From Dastarcus helophoroides (taxonomy: Eukaryota > Arthropoda > Insecta > Coleoptera > Bothrideridae): a stretch of 64,000 nucleotides of DNA. The notes below the pieces were generated by a model, which saw only the letters and a program-made list of their open reading frames with translations, was not told the DNA's origin and did not search any database. The stretch's first letter is position 1; every line of letters begins with the position of its first letter. Positions 48,088 to 58,131 of this stretch are shown one piece after another. The position numbers and the translations under genes are program-made. The stretch spans positions 8,370,001 to 8,434,000 of the forward strand of contig CM053329.1 in NCBI GenBank assembly GCA_028583605.1, given 5' to 3'.

Positions 48088-50955
48088 GTCCATTGACCTG
48101 GGATCCGACCACATCCGAAAAATAAATTGTTGTTTTCAGAACTTTGTACTAATTTTGTACCTTTTTGTACCGCTAAAAAAATTTTTTGTACCACAACCCA
48201 AAACAGAAAATGGCAATTTACAATTCGGATCTTAGGTCAACGTGAAAATCACGACCACCTTCATAATAGAATCTGATTATGCCATATTTTTCTGCTATTT
48301 TTGTACCTTTTTGTACCATAAGTTTTAATTTTTGGACCCTTTTAGTTTCCAAGAAAAACAATATTGCAAGTCGGATCTCAGGTCAACATGAAAATCACGA
48401 CCACTTTAAAAATCAAATTTGATTATATTAAATTTTAGTACTATTTCTGTACCTTTTTGTACCATCAATCAAAAATTTTGTACCACCACCCCAACTATGA
48501 AAAACAATATTTTAAATCTTTCGGAAGTCAAGTCAATGTATCAAACTCAAGTACATATCTGCATGAACAATGAGATCTGACCATACCATAATTATGTACT
48601 ATTTTTGAACCCTTTTTTACTATCAATTAAAAATTTCGTACCACCACTACAATTAAGAAAAAAAAAATTATATATTTCGGATCACAAGTCAACGTGACAA
48701 AAACAAGTAAATAGCTACATCAAAAATGATACCTGACTATACTATCATTTTGTACTATTTTTGTTCCCTTTTTCATTATAAATTAAAAATTGTGTACCAC
48801 CTCCCCAAGTAAGAAAAAAAATATTTTAGATTTTTCGGATCCCAAGTTAACGTGACAAACTTAAGGACATATCTACATCAAGAATAAAATCTGACCATAC
48901 CATAATTTTGTCTCATCTTTGTACTCTTTTGGACCATCAATTTTGTACCACCACCATAACTGAGAAAAAAATTGCTTTAAATTTTTTCGATCCTCAATTC
49001 AACGTAACAAACTCAAGTCAATAACCCATATTGATGATATGTTGATCCATGGCCTATTTCGTTTTTTTTTTGAAAATACGAAAAAAGTAAGAAATCAATA
49101 TGGTGTGGGTCTAAAAATATTTTTATTATATGCTAGCGGTCAAAAATATTAACTCCTAAACTCGAATTTTTGATACCTCTAGAAAATTTTCACTTTCTTT
49201 TTTACAAAATCAATGTAAACTTTAACTTTTCACGTTTTGCAAAAGTATTATTCCCTAATTACAAAAATTCCTACTTTTTTGAAAATTTTAATTTGAACTT
49301 AATTTTTTTTTCATAAATTTATAATTAAACAATTCTTCTCTTATTTTTTTTCTAAATTTCAACTTTTTTTTAAAAACTTTAGAGATTCAATTTTTTTCTT
49401 CCTAAAAATTTAGTGGGAAAAACTCAAAGTCGAAAGAACAAATTTAAAATAGTAGCTTCTTTTAACAATGTTAAAGTTAAAAGTTATTTAGGTTAAGTCT
49501 ATAATCAGAAACATTATGTAGAAAAAGTAACGTTAAGACAAAATTTTATTTTTGATGTAGATATGTACTTGAGTTTTCTACATGGACTTGGAATCCGAAA
49601 TATTTAAAATATTTTTTTTCCTTGGTACAAAACTTTTAGTTGACGTTAAAAAAGGGTACAAAAATGGTACAATATTATGGTATGGTCAGATTTTATTCTT
49701 GATGTAGATATGTTTAAGTTTGTCACGTTGACTTGGGATACGAAAAATATAAAATATTTTATTTTTTCTTAGTTAGGTTGGCGGAACAAAAGTTTTTATT
49801 AATAATAAAAACGGGTACAAAAATAGTACAAAATTATAATACAGTCAGATATCATTTTTGATTTAGATATGTACTTGTTGTACACGTTGACTTGTGATCC
49901 GAAATAAGTAAAATATTTTTTTTCTTAATTGTGGTGGTGGTACTAAATTTTTAATTGATAGTAAAAAAGGGTACAAAAATAGTACAAAATTTTGGTATGG
50001 TCAGATCTCATTTTTGATGCAGATATGTACATGAGTTTGTTACATTGACTTGTGTTCCGAAAGATTTAAAATATTTTATTTCTTAGTTTTGGTGGTGGTA
50101 CAAAATTTTTAATTGATGGTAAAAAGGGGTACAAAAATAGTACAAAGTCATGAGATATTTAAATTTTATTTTTAAAGCAGATATACACTTGTGTTTTTAA
50201 CGATGATTTGGGATCGGAAAAATTTAAAATATTATTTTTCTTAGCTAGGTTGGTGGTACAAAATTTTTAAATATTTATAAAAAAGAGCACAAAAATAGTA
50301 CAAAATTATATTATGGTCAGATATCATTTTTTATGTAGATATGTACTTGTTTTTGTCACGTTGACTTGTGATCTGAAATATGTAAAATATTTTTTTCCTT
50401 ATTGTGGTGGTGGTACGAAATTTTTAATTGATATTAAAAAAGGGTACAAAAATAGTACAAAATTATAGTATGGTCAGATATCATTTTTGATGCAGATACC
50501 TGAGTTGCGAAAGATTTAAAATATTATTTTTCATAGTTGAGGTGGTGCTAAAAAATTTTTGATTGATGGTACAAAAGGTATAAAAATAGTACCAAAATTT
50601 GGTATAATCAAATTTGATTTTTAAAGTGGTCGTGATTTTCACATTGACCTGGGATCCCACTTGAAATATCGTTTTTCTTAGAAACTAAAAGGGTACAAAA
50701 ATTAAAATTTATGGCACAGAAAGGTACAAAAATAGCACAAAAATATGGCATAATCAGATTCGATTATGAAAGTGGTCGCGATTTTCACGTTGACCTAGGA
50801 TCCGAATTGTAAATTGCCATTTTCTGTTTTTGGGTTGTGGTACAAAAATTTTGTTTAGCGGTACAAAAAGGTACAAAATTAGTACAAAATTAGTACAAAA
50901 TTTTGGTAACAATAATTTATTTTTCAGATGTGGTCGGATCCCAGGTCAATGGACC
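48088..50955. repeat. Giant palindrome built of satellite-like units
   Basis: GGTCCATTGACCTGGGATCC at 48088 recurs inverted at 50955. Inside, the left arm holds repeat units of roughly 150-170 bases, each with TTTGTACC-type words, a GGATC.CAGGTCAACGTG-like block and a CCACCACCCCAA-like block. The right arm holds the same units in reverse order and orientation (GTACAAAAATAGTACAAAAT, TTGTCACGTTGACTTG, GGTGGTGGTACAAAATTTT). The centre (about 49050-49540) is ordinary A/T repeat. Arms are imperfect and the right arm has more units. No protein is encoded. Confidence 0.88.
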
Positions 50956-51254
50956 TCCAAATAGAAGCTAAATAATCTAGAAAAACAAAGATTTTAAGCT
51001 CCTAATCTACATTTTTTTGTGGTATATTTTTCGAAATCCATCATTTTTCAAAAATTTAACAAACAAATGTCGTGGGTGATGAAAATTTCAAAACTGCTCA
51101 TTTTAAATGACAACAACTAACACTGTTAAAAAACACAAAAGAAGTTCATGTTATTTTTCACCTTCTGAGTAAATCTGAAGCTTGAACCTTAGTATTTCAA
51201 AAAGAGTAACATGATTTTAACATTTCAAAACATTAAAGATCTAATCGTGCTTAC
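50956..51254. other. D downstream flank
   Basis: AT-rich; no receptor terminal exon recognised before the palindrome. Confidence 0.45.
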
Positions 51255-52163
51255 CTCCTTTTGTACTTTATCCAGTCGTAGGATAAATATAATTCTTAGG
51301 GAAAACAATATTAAGATCCATGATATGGTGGATGCCATTTCTAATGGCCATAACACAATTTTCGACACGTATATCTCAAAAACCAGGTACACGTTGCTCA
51401 ATATAAGAACAAAATCGTTAATCATTAAAATTGCCAAGATTTTTCCATAACTGCGATTGAAAAGGCAAATAAGCATTTCCAGATGTCCCACCGTACAAAT
51501 ATATTTTTGAATATTTTCTTCATTTTGTTTGGGATTTTTTTTCACTCGTAATAAGCACTTGTTAATATCTTCATTAATCGTTTGAATTACAAGCAACTGG
51601 TACGACAAGAAATTGTTAAAATTACTCGTAAATAAGTAGGAAATATAATACTGACATAAGTAAATAATTTGTCTAATCTGAGAAAACGACAAGGATATGT
51701 CAATAGTGAGGGCGACTCCGACACTTATGAACTCCACACATTGCAGCCTGACCAAGAATTTTTCAACATTTTCAAATGAGGTCGTAAAATTATAATTCGA
51801 GCTATTAGTGCAAACGATTTTATAACATTTATTGATCATATATTTCATCCGGTGTTTTCTAACAAGGATGAAAATCATCACTGATATCATTGTGGCCAGC
51901 ATCATGAATAAATTTAACGCTGTCACTTTCTTGTGTACCTTCGAAGACGGCTCAAAACCAGGTAAAGAAAATATTGCTAATACTACGAATAAAACAGTCA
52001 CCAAAATCAGACCAGCCACACTTTGTGGTCTTTGACGACACACTAGTCCATAAGTCTTGCGATTTAATGGTTTAAATTCAGGAAGACCCGTGTACTTCCA
52101 GATTTTAAATAAGAAGCTTCCACTCTGGAATACATCGATATATCTCACCATTTCGACAGTCAC
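51255..52163 (-). CDS. Chemoreceptor D, gustatory-receptor type, large exon
   Basis: Intact 303-codon exon: MTVEMVRYIDVFQSGSFLFKIWKYTGLPEF at the start (read in two parts: MTVEMVRYIDVF, then SGSFLFKIWKYTGLPEF) and RLDKVQKE at the end, with donor GAG|GTAAGC, a strong phase-0 site. The IWKYTG(L/F)P box and the LDKVQ end tie it to subfamily A, but the middle has diverged strongly. Six membrane segments lie near residues 47-68, 84-104, 141-163, 170-195, 244-266 and 272-292. A glutamine/asparagine-rich loop (KKNPKQNEENIQKY) precedes TM5. The downstream TM7 exon was not found. It is probably a sensory ligand-gated channel by family; ligand unknown. Confidence 0.74.
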
Positions 52164-54053
52164 TTGATATAACTTAATGACTCTTTCTTTAAATGAGGGC
52201 GAATGTTGTAATGGAATTTGGACACGATCCTTGTATTTATCCTTTTTTTATTAAGCTGTCACATTTATGTTTTTTTAGTAAGCCAGTTCATGACTGACCT
52301 AATTTAGCAAAAGCAGAAGGAAGTAAAATTAATGAGTCAGCTATGCCAAACATACTCTTACAATTTTAATCTATTTGTAATAATCTAATTCGATATGTAA
52401 GCGAAAATGTTATTCAGGGTACTAAAGATAATTGTTTTTTGAGATTTCAAATACAACATTACTTACAATTAGATATAATTAGTGGAATTTTTTTAGCATC
52501 GAAAAGGGTATCTGACAAGTGATCTTTGCTAACTCGGGCCGGAAAACATTTTACCAAACTCTTCAAATACAGTCATAATGCCAGAAATGGTAGATTGAAT
52601 TAAGTATGATATAAATATGAAATTAATTTTTTCAAGTATATTTACGTTAAAAAAAACTTTCTAATTATAATTTAAAACATCGATTTGGCTCCCACTCACT
52701 CCAAGCGACTTTGCCTTTGTCAGAAAATGCGGCAGCTGCGCCACTCAGTAGTCGGGAGGAACAAAACATTGTTTAGGTTGTGTCGGGTAGATTAAAACAC
52801 TCAAATCGCCATATCATATTTTCGGCTGCAAGAACCCCAAAGAAGTTGTCAGATGATTTTTTTTGCATAAAAATTGGTCCTCACCGATAATGAATTTAAA
52901 ACGAAAAGGCAGAATATTTTAAAAAGAAACGGTTGCAAGTAGCTAATACTCGACCGTTACAAATGTTTTGAGTCTGAGTTTTTTGAATATATGAGGAAAC
53001 AAACTAATAGTGTCGAAGAAACATTTTAATCCACGTGATGTTTATTGACAATGGAGCAGTTTGTGCATTATTTTGGCGTCGTTAAAAAAATGTTGAATAG
53101 ATGCAACCATTTTCATATAGTTTCAAGTGAGTCTATGGTGATTGGCAGACTTCCTTTTCTTTACAACTGATGACGTAACAACTCAACAATCTATTGATCT
53201 ATGAAGTCATAACAATTTAGTAAAAATCACAAGCGCTCTATTAGGGACAATTTATAGATTGGTTTGCCCTTCCTTTCAGAGGTCAAAATGAGAAGGAAAA
53301 TTTCATAATAAAAGTAAATACAGTAAAATAAAGTGTGTAATTTGCGGCAGTATACATTTTAAGATTTAATAAAGCTGCTTCATATATTTTACATACATAA
53401 ATAACACTCATTGGATTGTGGAAACTTTGTTAAACTCCATTTGTCTAAACTGTATCAAGTACACCAAATAGGTTGCAGTCCCTGTGCACATCTGAAACAT
53501 ACTTCATTAGAATGCCATTAATACTTTTCATATTTAAATGAAATAAAAGTAAATTAAGGACAGCGAATGCAAAAGCAAGTTAATCTAAAATCGGGAACAG
53601 TGAGAAATATTTTGAAAACAAATGGGTGCAAGTATTATTAACTAGCTGATACTCAGCAGATATTTTCCGACAATTGCAAATTCCATTAACCTTATGAATG
53701 TATAAGAGAAACAGGTAATGGCAAAGGAAATATTTTAAATACCGTATTGTTTAACGACAAAAGAGCATTTTTCTTAAAATACGCCACAACCTTCAAATAG
53801 TTTGATATTGATCAAGGTCTGGAGAAAAGTACACACTTTTGCCCGCAAGTAGATAGTACCTACATATCTTGAGAATTGTTCGGGGTGATATGTTAATCGT
53901 TGAAATATTTTTGGTAAACGAAAAATTGGTTAATAATGCTTCCAAACTTAGCATTAAACATTAATTGTGGATGCACTGGTTTTTATTTCTATTTTATTTT
54001 TTGTCGATCTTCTTAATTATTTTTCTCCTTTTTTACATATATTTATTTTAAAG
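52164..54053. other. Intergenic region 5' of D
   Basis: Moderately complex AT-rich DNA. Two stretches (about 52910-53060 and 53590-53760) share a layout on the plus strand (AAACGGTTGCAAGTA / AAATGGGTGCAAGTA, then GAGGAAACAAACTAATAG / GAGAAACAGGTAATGGC, then TTTATTGACAA / TTTAACGACAA). They may be a degenerate tandem duplication of a decayed coding piece. No family is recognised. Confidence 0.35.
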
Positions 54054-54324
54054 TAGTGTTCACTAAACATCGATGGTTTGTACTTTCGATATTATCGATA
54101 GAGCCCTTTTCAAAAATTTTAATATTTCTATAGTAGAGTAGGGCGGGGCTAGTTGATCACTTTTTGATTTGACCTCCCATAACTCTAAGACGATGCATCG
54201 GATTCATTTACGCCATATGCAGTTAGGTTCGTTATTTAGTCCTCTTCAAACGGTCTAGCGACACAAAAACGATTCGAGCAAAAATTTGGAAGTTATTCCT
54301 GGAAAAGCGCGAGCGCTCCAAATC

Positions 54325-54358
54325 GCACAACGTGCCCCACTCGTGGGGCACGTTGTGC
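54325..54358. repeat. Perfect hairpin in pogo 3' region
   Basis: GCACAACGTGCCCCA at 54325-54339, loop CTCG, and its exact complement at 54344-54358. It lies between the transposase stop and the terminus. It could be a transcription or transposase-binding feature; no role is shown. Confidence 0.85.
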
Positions 54359-54639
54359 ATGGGTTGGGGCTAGTTGTGCAATGGCTAGAATAAACGGATC
54401 GGCTCTATAAAATGATATATGTATAAAATAAAATTGTTATTAACTAGCAATTATTTATTTCATATTATTATAACATTCTTATATTATTATTATTACTCTG
54501 ATAATTTAGAATATTATTACACTTTTAGTATTTTAACTTCTATATTTAAAAATAATTATAAAGCAAATAAATATCAAATTAAAATAGTGACTAATTATGA
54601 GACCAGAAATGATGCTAGATGATTAACAATTACAAATTA

Positions 54640-56402
54640 TTAATCATCCTTGTTACTATCACAATGAATACAAACAAAAGTTAGACCAACGTTTGGCACA
54701 CATTTAATGTGGGAACACTGTTTGCAAATCTGGCACTGAATCCAGTTTTCCCCAGGTAAACTCTTAGAGAATTCTTCATTACAAACCAAACAGCTATACT
54801 CCTCCTCTTCTGAGTTTGTCTGAAGAATTTTTTTAGAGATTCGTTTCTTTTTTTTATTAATTTCAATTTTGGGTTTTTTAACTTTTTAAAGTTTTTTCTT
54901 ATCAAAATAGCAGATTTTCTCTTTCTCCTTCCAGCTTTAGAGATTTTTCTTAGACCTGCTTTTGGATAAGGTCGAACAACTTCAGGAGAAAATACTCCTG
55001 GTACTTGGGCAAAAACCAAAACGTTTTCTTTGTTTTGATTATTTTGACACGTAGATGCAACAACGGTTGCACCAGGTTGATTAGTAACAATTGAATCACT
55101 TGCATCAGGTTGACCAGTGGCAACTGAAACACTGGCATCGGATTGACTAGCAGCAGCTGGATTACTTGCATTGGATTGACTAACAGCAGCTGGATCATTT
55201 GCATCGGGTAGACTAGTAAGAGGTAGATCACTCGCATCAGGTTGTTGCTCTAGTTGCTGACATTCAACTTGTACTGGTTCTGGACGATCGGTCACAAATG
55301 ATGGAGAAAAATCTTCTTTGGTAAAAATGTTTGGATTAAATGGATAGATGCCGAATTTTTTGAAACCATTAGTTATATTTGAAACCACCGCAGCTAATGG
55401 CAGAGAGTATGCTACAATTTTCGGGACATCGTATATTGTTAAGGTCTTTCCTGGATTATTCTTTAACCATGTATCTTGCGAAGTGGCACAATATTTTTTA
55501 AAGGGCCCAAAAACAGACACATCTAGTGGGTGCAATTTATGGCTGCAATGGGGCGGGAATGTCAACATGACAACTCCATTTTCTTTAGCCAAATTTAACG
55601 TTTCAATGTTCAAACGAGAGAAATAATTATCTAAAACCAGTAAAACGTGACATTATTTTAATGGTCTTACATGCTTGATAAAATGCTGCATAAATTTAAG
55701 AAATTCCGCGTCTGTTACCCATCCACTGGGATTGCTTGTCCCGATACAATGTGGAGGTCTGCCATTAATAAAATGATCTTTGTAATTTTTGTGAGGAAAT
55801 ACAAACATGGGAGGAATTGTATTTCCAGATGCCGACACAGCAGCTACCACGGCTACATTAGTACCTCGTTCTCCTGAAGTCATCGCACCAACATTTTTTT
55901 CCCCTTTCCAGCTATAATTTTATTGGGTTTTGATACTGTAGATACTCCAGTCTCATCTACGTTTCATATCTGACAAGCAGTGAAATTATATTTTGCCATT
56001 ACTTCAGCCAATTTTTCAAAATAAACTTTAACCTATCATTTTGTTTTCGGACCAGGTAACTGGCATTTTAACCTTAAACTTAACGGCACACTTGTAGGCA
56101 AGACCACGAGCATCTTTAGGCGTATATCCAAAGAACATCGATGACATTTGAAGCAAATACTCCTTTAAAGAAATTTCTTGTTCATCAGAAAATACTTGTC
56201 TGGGTTTTGTATAACCTATGGATGAAGCATTGCCTTTGGACTTCAACTTAGATATATATTTCTTCAAGGTCATCCTGTCAATATTAAATTGTTTGGCTGC
56301 ACCATTTACACTCATTGCTTCCTCCGATACAGCCTTTGCCCCATCATTCAATTGCTGACTTGTAGCTAAACCTCTTGTGGTCTTCCTTTTATATGTACGC
56401 AT
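54640..56402 (-). pseudogene. Pogo transposase, frameshifted
   Basis: DNA transposase read on the minus strand. The N-terminal Psq-type helix-turn-helix is at residues 15-60 (ATSQQLNDGAKAVSEEAMS, GAAKQFNIDRMTLKKYISK), then SSMFFGYTPKDARGLAYKCA. The DDE core follows: first Asp in NVDETGVSTV, second in LLVLDNYFSR, third in HKLHPLDVSVFGPFK. The GERGTNVAVVAAVSASG block is typical of the family. A degenerate Ala/Ser/Asp-rich repeat (about 14 residues per unit) precedes a C-terminal PHD-like zinc finger (CLVCNEEF, WIQCQICKQCSHIKC, CIHC). Lesions: a deletion after ENKMI, TGA for the Trp before NVDETG, a shift before GERGT, another near 55630, and a shift before the zinc finger. All three catalytic Asp codons survive, but the frame is broken. 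Confidence 0.9.
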
Positions 56403-57604
56403 CCTAAAACGTAATAATAATAATTAATATAAGTTATTTTAATTATTACACATTATGTAAGATCATCACATGATACGAATTAATTGATAATTATTAATTT
56501 AGTAAAGCAAAATTTAATTTTCTGCAATAAACATGTAGTGGGGATAGTTGAGCAAGCGCTTAGCGCGCCTTGATCAACTAGCCCCAAATGAGGCAACAAA
56601 TTAAAAGTGAGGTTATAAAAAATAACAGGAATTAAAAATAAATGATCATACATAATTGAAAGAGCAATAATTAAATAATATTTAAATACTTACTTAATCA
56701 CAAAAAAGTGTTTTCATGCGAGTGAAGAAACAAGAGTATAAAAACTTGTTTTTTGTTTTTTTTTCAAGCGCAAAAAAACAATGCTTTATGTTCGTAAGTC
56801 TAAGCAAAGGACGGCAATTGACAGTCGCTCGATGTGTTCTCCTCCCGTAACCCCTTCTTTGCGCCATTTAAACTTTTGTTGTAAGTTGCGTAGTTTTCGA
56901 GATATTTCGATTTCACAACTTGCCCCGCCGATCAACTAGCCCCGCCCTACCCTACTATCGATAGTCCTTACCGATAGTTTTATTTTAAATGATAGAGAGA
57001 TTGAATATAGTCTCATAGCTTAGGTTAGGTTAGGTGGTGTTTTCATTCGATTTATATTTTACTTTACATCATTAGCAAGCAACAGACAAATTTACCAAAA
57101 ATGTACGTATGCCAAATTATATTTTCATATTTCACAGTATACATACTATTGACGGGTGGCCAAATGTTCGAAACTGTTGCTAGACTGAATCCTTAATTTA
57201 TAAGTTTTTGTTGAGTGTGTTCCTTTCAACCATAGATGGCTCCACATTATTTTATAAAATTAAAGCAGAGCAAAATTGGTGTTATTGAAGGTGAATGTGG
57301 TGTCATCTATCGACGAGAGATGAAAGCTCAATATAAATATGAATTGGTCGGCTCCCTTGTATTTATAGTTACATTTTGCCACTATCCAATGTCTTCTTTT
57401 GATAAAGATGACATGTATACATAGTTAGTGTGTTAATATATTAAGTTATTGAACTTTAAATGGAAACAGAAACAAAAACTTATTAAAAATCAATTCTTAA
57501 GAACTATCGATATTACCGAAAAATACTATCGATAGTATTTGATTGTCAAAACTATCGATACTATCGATAGTCCCTATCGATATTTAGTGAACACTATTTT
57601 AAAG

Positions 57605-57684
57605 GATTGTTGTTGTTTTCGATTGTCAAAACTATCGATATTATCGATAGTCCCTATCGATATTTAGTAAACACTATTTTAAAG
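57605..57684. repeat. Second truncated copy of the hAT right end
   Basis: About 80 bases repeat the hAT right terminus (GATTGTCAAAACTATCGATA...TATTTAGTAAACACTA), again followed by TTTTAAAGGA. A tandem duplication of the terminus plus target site is the simplest explanation. Confidence 0.85.
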
Positions 57685-58131
57685 GATTTTTGTTTTATTT
57701 TTCATCAAACCAGTTGTTTAAAGAGATCAAAAAAGTGAAAAAGCTGCAATCATTTTTAGATTAGTTTTAAGTGTCTGGAAATAATTCTATAGAGATAAAT
57801 AATGTGTTTGCACTTAGAAAATAAGCTGCCTTATCTAGACTTGTCTGAAAAAGCATGGTTTCTACATGATAAGCTGTCAAAGTTCAAATCGTGAAACTAT
57901 GTCTCTTATAAACATTTTTATCTAACAATTATTTTTTTCCTTATATGTTACCTAAATTGATTAAACTGATGAATGGGACAATACTATATATTAACAAAAA
58001 AATAATAAAAAAGCGAAAGAAAAAGTGCACTTTTAGAAAAAAGTTTCCATGTTTTCATTATGTTTAGATAAGATTTTAGGAGTAATATTGTCAACCAAAT
58101 GAAAAATATATAAGAATATATATACTCTTAC
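57685..58131. other. E 3' flank, last exon expected but not recognised
   Basis: Unique AT-rich DNA just 3' of the E exon at 58132. A final exon with a TYxxxxxQF-like ending should follow in phase 0. The best acceptor-bounded readings here do not show it; the nearby hAT insertion may have displaced or removed it. Confidence 0.4.

Larger units (their letters stand above)
54133..56955 (-). mobile_element. Pogo-type (Tc1/mariner) transposon
   Basis: A 2823-bp element with terminal inverted repeats GTAGAGTAGGGCGGGGCTAG on the left and the complement of GTAGGGTAGGGCGGGGCTAG on the right. It is flanked by TA on both sides, as expected for pogo. An internal copy of the motif GGGGCTAGTTG is seen near 54365 and AACTAGCCCC near 56575, so subterminal repeats are present. 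It contains the transposase at 54640-56402. Confidence 0.93.
54054..57596. mobile_element. hAT-type element with nested pogo element
   Basis: Starts TAGTGTTCACTAAACATCGA and ends ATTTAGTGAACACTA, with an exact 8-bp duplication TTTTAAAG on both sides (54046-54053 and 57597-57604). Subterminal CTATCGATA palindromes are dense at both ends, as in the copy at 4279-6245. Without the pogo insertion the hAT is only about 720 bp and codes for no transposase. Confidence 0.93.

Noticed and set aside
55348..55626. Plus-strand frames across the pogo region
   Set aside because: Antisense shadows of the pogo transposase.
57017..57036. Three TTAGG-like units (TTAGGTTAGGTTAGG)
   Set aside because: TTAGG is the common insect telomere repeat, but three units in the middle of a chromosome arm are too few to call an interstitial telomere.
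57270..57290. Possible receptor terminal exon near 57.3 kb for unit E
   Set aside because: No acceptor plus TYxxxxxQF-like reading in phase 0; the region belongs to the hAT element.
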